This document shows, piece after piece, positions 1 to 6,087 of a DNA stretch of 10,810 bases (position 1 is its first letter; every line of letters begins with the position of its first letter). This stretch comes from Parcubacteria group bacterium Athens0416_74. GTDB taxonomy: Bacteria > Patescibacteriota > Minisyncoccia > Phycocordibacterales > UBA2100. Position numbers and translations under genes: made by a program. The DNA is taken from assembly GCA_007375785.1 (NCBI GenBank), contig VMEY01000014.1, positions 1 to 10,810 on the forward strand, read 5' to 3'. The notes under the pieces are model-generated. The model was not told where the DNA came from, ran no database searches, and saw nothing but the letters and a program-made list of their open reading frames with translations.

Positions 1-398
1 ATTGCTTTTTTAATTTCTTGGTGTTCGGTCAAGCACTGAAGCGCTAAGTTGGCGCCGATTGAAGCTCCAATTAAAACTAAATTATTCTGTTTTACTCCTT
101 TTGTTTCCAAAAATTCAATTCCGGCGTCTAAATCAAAGATTGTTTTTTGATGATCAAGGTCGGAAAAATTTCTGAATCCCTCTGGTCCAGCGCTGCTCTC
201 CCCGTGACCCCGGAGATCAATCGCTAACACTTGATATCCTTCACTTTGCAGCTTCGGAGCAAATTCGTTCCAAGACTCTTTGGTAGCCGGCATCATATGC
301 AGAAGCAAAACTCCTTTTGAGGCCGGACTAGGATAATAAAGTCCGACAATGTCTAAATTATCCTCTGTTTTGAGCGTAATTTTGGCTTCAATTAAGGG
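1..398 (-). CDS. alpha/beta hydrolase, partial (both ends missing or uncertain)
   Basis: An open frame of about 130 residues runs off the left edge. It carries alpha/beta-hydrolase landmarks in order: a strand ending in LLLHMMPA (oxyanion region), DLRGHGES after the second strand, and the nucleophile elbow GASIG with the Ser codon at 62-60. The remaining catalytic Asp and His would lie beyond base 1. Such proteins are cytosolic esterases, lipases or peptidases of broad specificity; the substrate cannot be told. No good start is seen: the recognisable fold begins near KITLKTEDNLDIVG (about base 383), the frame stays open to at least base 479, and the in-frame ATGs at 449 and 476 lie in DNA of different composition. 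The gene is AT-rich (AAA, GAA, TTA codons) unlike everything to its right, so its 5' end was probably lost at a junction near 395-410. Confidence 0.8.
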
Positions 399-1314
399 AA
401 ATACAGCAGAAGCAGAGACACTCCCGCCGAGCGGCAATGTGCAGACCATGGCGCTTCTCCGTCCTGCGATGAACATCGATCCTGCGCCTGCGCGCGGCGG
501 CGGGGATATCACCATTGTGGATGATTCAGCGCTCCTTCCCGAAGAGGGGCCCGCCGGTACCATCGCTGACATCGAAAAACCTAAGAATTCGACCATAAGT
601 ACCTACGTGGTACGCCCGGGGGACACCCTCTCTGGGATCGCCCTCATGTTTGACGTCTCGCCGTCCACCATCTTGTGGGCCAACGACATGTCAAAGGGCT
701 CAGCCCTGAAGGTGGGCCAGCAGCTCACAATCTTGCCGGTCACAGGTGTACGGTACACGGTGAAAAAGGGCGATACCCTCGCGTCCATCGCAAAAAAACA
801 TAGCGGTGACGCTACGGAGATAGCAAACTACAACGGCATCGAGGGTTCGCTCGCCGTCGGTTCTGTCGTCATCATCCCCAACGGTGAGATACAGGCCCCT
901 GCACCTAAGAAGTCGGTCGTCGCAAAAACTGTCACCGCGAGTGTCAAATATGGCTCTGGCGCTCAGGTCGGCTACTACATGGCTCCGCTCTCTCGTTATA
1001 TCGAGACACAGGGCATCCACGGGTACAACGGTGTCGATCTTGCCGCTCCCTCAGGCACGCCTATCGTGGCGTCTGCTGCGGGCGAAGTGATAGTAGCCAA
1101 GGCAGCCGGTTACAACGGAGGTTATGGTATATACGTCGTTATTCAGCATGGCAACGGCTCTCAAACACTCTATTCACATATGTCTGGCATTGCCACGAGT
1201 GCGGGGAATTTCGTTGAGCAAGGGGAGGTTATAGGATATGTCGGATCTACGGGTCGTTCCACCGGCGCGCACCTCCACTTTGAGATACGCAACGGCATCC
1301 GCAATCCATTCTAA
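349..1314 (+). CDS. LysM and M23 (lysostaphin-like) peptidoglycan endopeptidase; start uncertain
   Basis: Up to 321 residues. Two LysM peptidoglycan-binding repeats are visible, at about 86-130 (YVVRPGDTLSGIA) and 134-178 (YTVKKGDTLASIA), followed by a linker and an M23 zinc metallopeptidase domain at about 205-321. Candidate zinc ligands are H224 and D230 in HGYNGVDLAAP and H310 in HLHFE; H277 (LYSHMS) and H308 fit the catalytic histidines. The role would be cutting peptide cross-links in murein outside the membrane during growth or division. A secretion signal is expected, but the first ~22 residues (MSKLSSVLSVILASIKGNTA) are encoded antisense to the hydrolase gene in AT-rich DNA and make only a weak signal-like stretch. 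The authentic N-terminus was probably lost and the frame is open by chance across the junction. From about residue 23 the coding is convincing. The protein ends directly after IRNPF. The next gene starts 114 bases downstream. Confidence 0.85.
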   Translation: MSKLSSVLSVILASIKGNTAEAETLPPSGNVQTMALLRPAMNIDPAPARGGGDITIVDDSALLPEEGPAGTIADIEKPKNSTISTYVVRPGDTLSGIALMFDVSPSTILWANDMSKGSALKVGQQLTILPVTGVRYTVKKGDTLASIAKKHSGDATEIANYNGIEGSLAVGSVVIIPNGEIQAPAPKKSVVAKTVTASVKYGSGAQVGYYMAPLSRYIETQGIHGYNGVDLAAPSGTPIVASAAGEVIVAKAAGYNGGYGIYVVIQHGNGSQTLYSHMSGIATSAGNFVEQGEVIGYVGSTGRSTGAHLHFEIRNGIRNPF

Positions 1315-1428
1315 CTATGAATAATCTTCTCATTGCAGCGTTCAATATCCTTCGTTTCTTCGTCTAAAAGCGGCTCCGCCGGCTGGCGGATTGCCGCCCT
1401 CCCCGCGCACTGCTATCATGAGGTAGCA
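1315..1428 (+). promoter_or_regulatory. purA promoter region, extended -10
   Basis: The best promoter reading is -35 TTGCCG at 1391-1396, a 17-base spacer, and -10 TATCAT at 1414-1419 preceded by TG at 1411-1412 (an extended -10). The predicted start of transcription, about 1426, is only 2-3 bases before the purA ATG at 1429. The message would therefore be nearly leaderless, and the GAGG at 1420-1423 would serve as a Shine-Dalgarno only for read-through transcripts. A 16-bp interrupted palindrome (1375-1390) directly abuts the -35. This is a motif reading, not a mapped start. Confidence 0.45.
1375..1390. repeat. 16-bp interrupted palindrome, copy 1 (intergenic)
   Basis: TCCGCCGGCTGGCGGA: arms TCCGCC and GGCGGA form a 6-bp stem around GGCT. 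The identical 16-mer recurs at 1917-1932 inside the purA coding sequence. It has the look of a small REP-like dispersed palindrome. Here it sits immediately upstream of the purA -35. Confidence 0.7.
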
Positions 1429-2448
1429 ATGCTGAAGATGGATGTGATAGTGGACCTCCAATACGGAGACTGCGGAAAGGGAAAAATCTCTCACTATCTC
1501 AGCAACAAAAACTCCTATACACACGTACTCCGCTACAACGGCGGGTGCAACGCGGGACACACCATATTTCACAAAGGTAAGAAATTTGTCACCCACCATA
1601 TCCCGGCGGGTGTTTTCTTTGGTGTGAAATCGGTTATCGGTTCCGGCTGCGTACTCGATCCTGATCAGTTCTTCCGTGAAATCAAGATGCTCGAAGAGGG
1701 TGGCGTGCGGACAAAAGGAAAGATATTTATCGCGGAGAATACGCATGTCATAACCGACGCGCATAAGGCGGAGGATAAACAGAAAGGCGGCAAGATCGGC
1801 ACGACCGGTCGCGGCAACGGACCGGCGTATCGCGACAAGTACGGACGCACCGGTGTGCGTGCGTCAGAAATCAAAAAGCTCAAACCCTACCTCCTCGATA
1901 TGTACCGCGAGTGGTATCCGCCGGCTGGCGGAGTGAAAAAGAACCTAACGATTCTTGCCGAGGGCGCGCAAGGTTTTGGGCTCGACATCGATTGGGGCGA
2001 CTACCCTTTTGTCACATCGAGCCACTGCACGACGGCGGGCGCACTCCTCAACGGACTTCCTGCGAGTGCCATACGTGATGTGTGGGGAGTCGCGAAAATC
2101 TACGAGACGTATGTCGGCAGCAAAAAGTTTCAACCGAAAGGCGATGTCTTCAACAAGATGGGAGATATCGGAGAAGAGTTTGGTTCGACAACCGGTCGCA
2201 GACGCCAGTGCAACTGGATGAACATGCAGACACTCGAGCGCGCGGTACGCGTCAACGGTGTGACGCACCTCGTGTTCAATAAGATGGATGTGCTCCGCGA
2301 AATCGGACAGTGGGCTGTCGTCGACAATAAGAAGGTCGTCACATTTGTGTCTGAAAAAGCTATGAAAGATTTCCTCGGCAAACGCCTCGCGCCGCTTGGC
2401 CTCAAAAAGAACCGCATCTTTTTCTCCGAACACAAAGACCGCATCTAG
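1429..2448 (+). CDS. purA: adenylosuccinate synthetase, short archaeal/PurZ-like form
   Basis: Joins IMP and aspartate using GTP to give adenylosuccinate, the first step from IMP to AMP, in the cytosol. ATG 1429 is chosen over an upstream TTG at 1333 because homology starts there; the product is 339 residues against about 430 in most bacteria. Landmarks: P-loop QYGDCGKGK (11-19) with the catalytic Asp kept (D14) but Cys where bacteria have Glu (C15); NAGHT with catalytic His H44; IGTTGRGNGPAY (123-134); EGAQGFGLDIDWGDYPFVTSS (178-198); aspartate-loop TTGRRR (254-259); guanine-binding NKMD (284-287, usually TKLD). The shortening lies mainly between GRTGVR and EGAQG. The VDLQYG start and EGAQGFGL resemble archaeal PurA and phage PurZ more than bacterial PurA, but retention of D14 argues for IMP as substrate. 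A palindromic repeat encodes PPAGG (164-168). No other purine gene is nearby. Confidence 0.88.
   Translation: MLKMDVIVDLQYGDCGKGKISHYLSNKNSYTHVLRYNGGCNAGHTIFHKGKKFVTHHIPAGVFFGVKSVIGSGCVLDPDQFFREIKMLEEGGVRTKGKIFIAENTHVITDAHKAEDKQKGGKIGTTGRGNGPAYRDKYGRTGVRASEIKKLKPYLLDMYREWYPPAGGVKKNLTILAEGAQGFGLDIDWGDYPFVTSSHCTTAGALLNGLPASAIRDVWGVAKIYETYVGSKKFQPKGDVFNKMGDIGEEFGSTTGRRRQCNWMNMQTLERAVRVNGVTHLVFNKMDVLREIGQWAVVDNKKVVTFVSEKAMKDFLGKRLAPLGLKKNRIFFSEHKDRI
1917..1932. repeat. 16-bp interrupted palindrome, copy 2 (inside purA)
   Basis: Exact copy of the 16-mer at 1375-1390. In the purA frame it encodes PPAGG in the variable segment just before the conserved EGAQG strand, where a loop insertion would be tolerated. 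Confidence 0.7.
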
Positions 2449-2464
2449 TTTTATCGTAGGAAGG

Positions 2465-2494
2465 TAAAAAAGTGGCCCGGAGCGAGTCCGGGCC
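2465..2494 (-). terminator. rho-independent terminator of the small - strand unit
   Basis: On the - strand an 8-bp perfect stem GGCCCGGA/TCCGGGCC (2494-2487 with 2481-2474, 5-base loop) is followed by AC and six T (plus-strand AAAAAA at about 2466-2471). This is a classic intrinsic terminator. Reading the other way the hairpin is followed only by a poor TTTT at 2502-2505, so it may also weakly end purA transcription. Confidence 0.75.
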
Positions 2495-2512
2495 TGTCAG
2501 CTTTTCTTGGAG

Positions 2513-2538
2513 TGCATTCTTTCACGAAGGATAATGCA
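2513..2538 (-). other. bulged hairpin in the 3' UTR of the small gene
   Basis: Outer stem TGCATT/AATGCA (2513-2518 with 2533-2538) and inner stem CTTTC/GAAGG (2519-2523 with 2526-2530, one G-T pair) are separated by a two-base bulge at 2531-2532. It lies between the 43-codon ORF and the terminator, so it would be in the mRNA 3' end. Function is unknown. Confidence 0.4.
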
Positions 2539-2590
2539 ATCTATCTGTGCGGGATGATTGCCGCTGACTAGCAATACCCCTGCCGAGGCA

Positions 2591-2722
2591 TCAGTTCGAG
2601 CTCGGGACGGCGACGGGGCGCCGTGTTTCCTCGAACAGTGCAACCTCGTCGGCCGCGCCGACGTCGGACTTCACATTCTGCTTTGGGCACTCACACTTCC
2701 AGTTGCGCCCACGGTCACCCAT
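2591..2722 (-). CDS. small hydrophilic protein, 43 aa, unknown function
   Basis: ATG at 2722-2720 is preceded by AAGGAGG (2734-2728) with a 5-base spacer, the strongest Shine-Dalgarno in the window, and the frame ends in TGA at 2593-2591. The product starts MGDRGRNWKCECPK and is charged, with a CxC pair at residues 10-12, an acidic middle (GAADEVALFEE) and a basic/proline tail ending PSSN. There is no membrane segment and no signal peptide. A single CxC could be half of a metal site in a dimer. The gene has its own promoter and terminator and lies just downstream of comM on the same strand. I do not recognise the family. The same stretch can fold: GTTCGAG/CTCGAAC (2594-2600 with 2630-2636) encloses ACGGCG/CGCCGT, and CGTCGGC/GCCGACG lies at 2647-2663. 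A structured RNA is therefore the alternative reading. Confidence 0.6.
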   Translation of the reverse strand: MGDRGRNWKCECPKQNVKSDVGAADEVALFEETRRPVAVPSSN

Positions 2723-2756
2723 GGGATCCTCCTTTCGGTTCGTTGAGGATATCGGC

Positions 2757-2786
2757 ACAGTACGAAATCGTGGGGGGTACTGTCAA
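2757..2786 (-). promoter_or_regulatory. promoter with overlapping inverted repeat (operator-like)
   Basis: On the - strand a perfect -35 TTGACA (2786-2781) is followed after 18 bases by TACTGT (2762-2757), a modest -10. A perfect 7-bp inverted repeat ACAGTAC-N13-GTACTGT (2757-2763 and 2777-2783) overlaps both hexamers; its arm centres are 20 bp apart, about two helical turns, as expected for a dimeric repressor. The predicted leader to the 43-codon ORF is about 28 bases. Confidence 0.5.
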
Positions 2787-2794
2787 GTAAGCTC

Positions 2795-4318
2795 CTACAA
2801 TTCTCGCTGGCGGTATTGCAGTGCTTCGAGCATATGAATAGGCTCGATCGTGTCGCTCTCAAGCAGGTCCGCGATAGTGCGGGCGAGCTTGATGGTGCGA
2901 TGGTAGCCGCGCGCCGAGAGTTTCATCTGCCTTGCCGCATGCATGAGCGTGTCTTCGGCTTTCGAAGTGAGTTCGGCAAGTGACTCGATTTCTTTTGGGC
3001 CCATGTCGGCATTGGTGCTCACATCTCTGACTCCCGTAAAGCGCTTCGCTTGGCGAGCGCGCGCTTTAGCGACACGCTCTCTCACGGCAATCGTCTGTCC
3101 GTCGGACTGTCTTTTTCTGATGGCGAGAGATTCCGGCGGCATGTCGCCGACTTGCACCCACATGTCGATTCGGTCTGCGACGGGTCCGGATATTTTTCGT
3201 TTGTACTTCTCGATTACATGAGGCATGCACCGACAGTCGCGCGTCCCGAGTTTTCCGCATGGGCAGGGATTCAGTGCGGCGACGAGCATGAAATTGGCGG
3301 GAAATGTCGCACTGCCGCGGGCGCGTGCAACGCTCACGTGCGCATCTTCGAGCGGTTCACGCAGGGCATTCACGACATCACGGTGAAACTCGGGGAATTC
3401 ATCGAGGAAGAGCAGTCCCCTGTGCGCGAGTGTGACCTCTCCCGGCCTTGGAATGGTGCCCCCACCGATGAGCGATGCGTACGAGGATGTGTGATGCGGG
3501 GAGCGAAACGGCGGACGGCGCACGGGACCTTCCGTCGTCCCTGCGAGAGAGTGAATAGCGGTGACCTCGAGCACTTCGTCCTCGGAAAGTGGTGGAAGCA
3601 AAGCGGATGCCGCGCGCGCGAGCATGGTCTTACCGGTACCCGGGGGTCCATAGAGCGCGATGTTATGTCTTCCTGCGACTGCTATCTCAAGCGCACGTTT
3701 CGCGCTCTCCTGACCGCGAATGTCGCTCAGTGAAACCTCACTCTCATTCACTTCTTCGCTCACGGCCGCAGGGATATGTGCACTGAGCGCAAATTCTTCA
3801 GCGTCGTTGAGATGCATGAGGATATCGGAAAGTGTGCGCACGGGATAGATGGAAATGCCGGAGACGAGACTCGCTTCTTCTGCGTTCTCGACAGGAATAA
3901 AAAGCTCGTGCAATCCTTTTTCTCGCGCGAGAAGAGCGACGGAAAGCGCACCACGCACAGGACGAAGTGTGCCATCGAGCGCGAGCTCGCCTGCGAAAAG
4001 TTTACCTGCCGGGTCAAAGTCGAATTCTTCGGATGCGAGAAGGTACGAGAGTGCGACGGGGAGATCGAATGCGGAGCCCTCTTTTTTAAGCTCTGCCGGC
4101 GCGAGCGATATGACGATTTTCTTATTCGTGCTCTTGGGCGATGTCAGTCCGCTGTTCTTTATGGCAGAGGCCACACGGTCGCGCGCTTCCTCTACAGCTT
4201 TATCGGGTAGCCCCACGATAGAAAACGCATGAAGGCCGCGGCCGATATCCGCTTCGACCGACACGAGGTGAGCCGCGGGGAGTGAAGGCTGCGCACCGAA
4301 GACGCGCGCGAAGTTCAT
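2795..4318 (-). CDS. comM: ComM/YifB family AAA+ ATPase (Mg-chelatase-like)
   Basis: 507 residues, full length for the family. The N-terminal ChlI-like/Lon-protease-fold domain covers about 1-170 (starting MNFARVFGAQ, with FSIVGLPDKAVEEARDRV at 32-49). The AAA+ core has Walker A GPPGTGKT (224-231), Walker B LLFLDEF (302-308), SPHHT at 273-277, and a four-cysteine insert C352, C354, C362, C364 (NPCPCG...DCRC). A C-terminal Mg-chelatase lid ends in YRQREL. In naturally competent bacteria ComM is a hexameric helicase that widens branch migration when incoming single-stranded DNA integrates. CPR bacteria often keep competence genes, so a role in DNA uptake and recombination is the best inference. 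No clear Shine-Dalgarno precedes the ATG; a TACAAT lies 8 bases upstream. The dksA-like gene precedes it, separated by a hairpin. Confidence 0.93.
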   Translation of the reverse strand: MNFARVFGAQPSLPAAHLVSVEADIGRGLHAFSIVGLPDKAVEEARDRVASAIKNSGLTSPKSTNKKIVISLAPAELKKEGSAFDLPVALSYLLASEEFDFDPAGKLFAGELALDGTLRPVRGALSVALLAREKGLHELFIPVENAEEASLVSGISIYPVRTLSDILMHLNDAEEFALSAHIPAAVSEEVNESEVSLSDIRGQESAKRALEIAVAGRHNIALYGPPGTGKTMLARAASALLPPLSEDEVLEVTAIHSLAGTTEGPVRRPPFRSPHHTSSYASLIGGGTIPRPGEVTLAHRGLLFLDEFPEFHRDVVNALREPLEDAHVSVARARGSATFPANFMLVAALNPCPCGKLGTRDCRCMPHVIEKYKRKISGPVADRIDMWVQVGDMPPESLAIRKRQSDGQTIAVRERVAKARARQAKRFTGVRDVSTNADMGPKEIESLAELTSKAEDTLMHAARQMKLSARGYHRTIKLARTIADLLESDTIEPIHMLEALQYRQREL

Positions 4319-4326
4319 TGCGCATC

Positions 4327-4332
4327 ATTGTA
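4327..4332 (-). promoter_or_regulatory. -10 element close to the comM start
   Basis: TACAAT (5 of 6 to consensus) on the - strand lies 8 bases before the comM ATG. The start of transcription would fall at or next to the ATG, giving a leaderless message, which fits the absence of a Shine-Dalgarno. No good -35 is present, because that position falls in the terminator hairpin, so this is tentative. Confidence 0.3.
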
Positions 4333-4362
4333 ACAAGCAGCGCGCCCATGAGGGCGCGCTGC
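4331..4362 (-). terminator. hairpin terminator between dksA-like gene and comM
   Basis: A perfect 11-bp stem, GCAGCGCGCCC (4337-4347) with GGGCGCGCTGC (4352-4362), closes a 4-base loop. On the - strand it is followed by TTGTTAC, a short U-rich tail, and begins 21 bases past the dksA-like stop. It should end that transcript at least partly, leaving comM to its own promoter or to read-through. Confidence 0.55.
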
Positions 4363-4383
4363 AAAACAAATATGTGAATTCCT

Positions 4384-4767
4384 TTAGAGTTCCTCTGCGT
4401 GCTCAATCAGTGTGCGAGCGGAAGGATTCGCTTTGAGTCGCTCGAGCGGAATCGGTTCGTTGCTCACTTCGCAAATGCCGTATACTCCCTCGTCCATCTT
4501 CTCGAGCGCGTCTACAACATCACGATGTCTATCCTCAAGCTCTTCGACGAGCGGCACGTTGGTGGCGAGCTCTTCTATTTGATCAGCCACATCGTTGGGG
4601 TCAGCCTCTTCCCCTTCAAAGCCCGTGCTTGCTCCCTGCCAGTCACCCGTGTCGGTCTGCACGCGACCATGACCCGCAAGTTCTTCTTCAAGATTTTCTT
4701 TTTCGACCTCGAGTTTTTCTCGCAGCTCTTCGAGATCTGCCTGCGCTATTTTTTGAACATGTGCCAT
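4384..4767 (-). CDS. DksA/TraR-family RNA polymerase regulator with degenerate zinc finger
   Basis: 127 residues. The N-terminal half is a charged coiled coil (about 8-33 and 62-92). The tip between the arms has D56-P-N-D59-V-A61, matching the DxxDxA motif that DksA pushes into the RNA polymerase secondary channel. The C-terminal part keeps the family spacing (GVYGICEVSNEPIPLERLKANPSARTL, 94-120; written here as GVYGICEVSNEPI then PLERLKANPSARTL) but only the first Cys (C99) of the four zinc ligands; the others are Ser or non-ligands. It is therefore a zinc-less DksA-like protein, as known for cysteine-poor DksA paralogues. It probably modulates initiation at stable-RNA or stress promoters, with ppGpp dependence unknown. 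It lies 78 bases downstream of the membrane-protein gene; no strong Shine-Dalgarno is seen. Confidence 0.85.
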   Translation of the reverse strand: MAHVQKIAQADLEELREKLEVEKENLEEELAGHGRVQTDTGDWQGASTGFEGEEADPNDVADQIEELATNVPLVEELEDRHRDVVDALEKMDEGVYGICEVSNEPIPLERLKANPSARTLIEHAEEL

Positions 4768-4845
4768 AGAGTAAAAATGTTACGTGATAATGATGGATAT
4801 TCCGTGATCGAATGCGCGCATGATACACGATGCGCATCTCGCTCG

Positions 4846-6087
4846 CTAGAGCTTTCTCTGGGCTTGCAGACGGCTCAGGAGTTCTGTAAATGAGTGCGGA
4901 TTCTCCGCAATGACAAGAATATTTCGCGTCGGAAATGCATAGTAGAGCGCTACGGCACCACTGTCATCGGTGAGTGCGCGTACATCATAGTTGCGCATCA
5001 CAATGTCGGTGAAGGTGCGCCGCGCAGGAATTCCATCGGCTCCAAGAATGAGATCCGGTACGCGCACAAATATGGGCGCGAGCTGTGCGTTTATGCTCGA
5101 CTCCCATGCGAGCATGCCCGCAAATGCGCGATCGTACGAGAGCACCGGTATTACCAAGAGTGGCGCGTTCTTATCAATCGTATGGAGACCGAAGAAAAAA
5201 TCATCGGAGAGTGCGCGGGTCAAATCTCCCGGCGGCGTCACTCCGATTGCCGAAAAGAATTCCGACAGTGTGGCGAGCCTCGTCGTCTCCCCTTCTTGAG
5301 ATGAGACCACTTTGAGCGGTGCAATGCGAGTAATCGAGCCGAGCGACCCGGTGGATGCATCGCGGACTCCCCCGAGCAATCCTTTCAATTGTGTTGGGGT
5401 TTGTCCGTCGAGAGGAAGCGGTACCGTCTGTTCGGCGAAGACGAGAGAATTGGTCTGTTGCTCTGGCAGTGGCTGTGTGCGACTTTGCATCACGATGTAT
5501 ACGCCGCCGAGTGCGGCACCTCCGAGAAATAAAAGCAGAAACGCGGCAAAAAAGAAATTCTTGACTCGATTCGAGTGAGGCTTCACGACAATCTCTTCAG
5601 GGACGCGCTGCTTCTCCTGTTCGAGTGCCGCTGCGCGGACCACCGATATTTTCTGGTCGTGTACGACCTGCTGCAGGTCCTGCTTGAGCGTGTGCACACT
5701 CTGCACTGCATCTTTTGTTGGTGCGGGCGCTTCCGGAGCCGGCTCTGGTTTTGCTGGAGCGACCTGTGAAGCGGGCTGAGCTTGTGTGGGGGTGCCGCTG
5801 AGAAGCGCGTCGATGTCTTTTGTCTGAGCTGCGGGCCGCTGCTCTTTTCCCGGCACGTTCTCCGGTCGGGTCGGGAGCTTGACGTCTTTGAGGATTTTCG
5901 CGATGTCATTGCCGAGCGCCCCTTCCGATGGCTCTGAAGACGTAGGAGCTTGGGAGGGATCGGAACCTACGGAAACAGGCGCATTCAGAGGGTTGCTCTG
6001 AGCTGCGCCTGCGGGTGCGGTGGGGATACCGCCGGTATCTGGGGTTGGGTTAGAAGCGGCGTTTTGGCCTGTCGTCTCGTCTACCAT
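4846..6087 (-). CDS. single-pass membrane protein with Pro/Ala-rich cytoplasmic tail, unknown function
   Basis: 413 residues from ATG 6087, chosen because GGAG (6097-6094) sits 6 bases upstream; a GTG at 6099 would add four residues. Residues 1-~165 are low-complexity and rich in Pro, Ala, Gln and Thr, probably disordered and cytosolic, with a short helix-prone charged stretch near 130-160. One membrane segment follows (FFFAAFLLLFLGGAALGGVY, about 178-197), then an outside domain of about 210 residues with alternating hydrophobic strands and no cysteines. No catalytic motif is recognised. The start lies 38 bases inside the 3' end of pnp, so translation is probably coupled to PNPase. Such tail-plus-anchor proteins are frequent in Parcubacteria, and the context suggests nothing firmer than co-expression with RNA turnover. 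Confidence 0.8.
   Translation of the reverse strand: MVDETTGQNAASNPTPDTGGIPTAPAGAAQSNPLNAPVSVGSDPSQAPTSSEPSEGALGNDIAKILKDVKLPTRPENVPGKEQRPAAQTKDIDALLSGTPTQAQPASQVAPAKPEPAPEAPAPTKDAVQSVHTLKQDLQQVVHDQKISVVRAAALEQEKQRVPEEIVVKPHSNRVKNFFFAAFLLLFLGGAALGGVYIVMQSRTQPLPEQQTNSLVFAEQTVPLPLDGQTPTQLKGLLGGVRDASTGSLGSITRIAPLKVVSSQEGETTRLATLSEFFSAIGVTPPGDLTRALSDDFFFGLHTIDKNAPLLVIPVLSYDRAFAGMLAWESSINAQLAPIFVRVPDLILGADGIPARRTFTDIVMRNYDVRALTDDSGAVALYYAFPTRNILVIAENPHSFTELLSRLQAQRKL

Noticed and set aside
1333..1428. Longer purA starting at TTG 1333
   Set aside because: The extra 32 residues are not homologous to PurA and overlap the promoter and palindrome; ATG 1429 matches the family start.
1429..2448. Calling the gene phage-type purZ
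   Set aside because: The catalytic Asp of the P-loop (D14) that PurZ lacks is present, and the TTGRRR aspartate loop is normal, so adenylosuccinate synthetase is the safer call.
2590..2640. tRNA-like T-arm (GTTCGAG/CTCGAAC)
   Set aside because: The arms enclose 29 bases rather than 7, and no acceptor or anticodon stem can be drawn around them.
3050..3733. 227-codon + strand open frame antisense to comM
   Set aside because: Falls over the Walker A/B region of comM; residue content is atypical and no start signal is seen.
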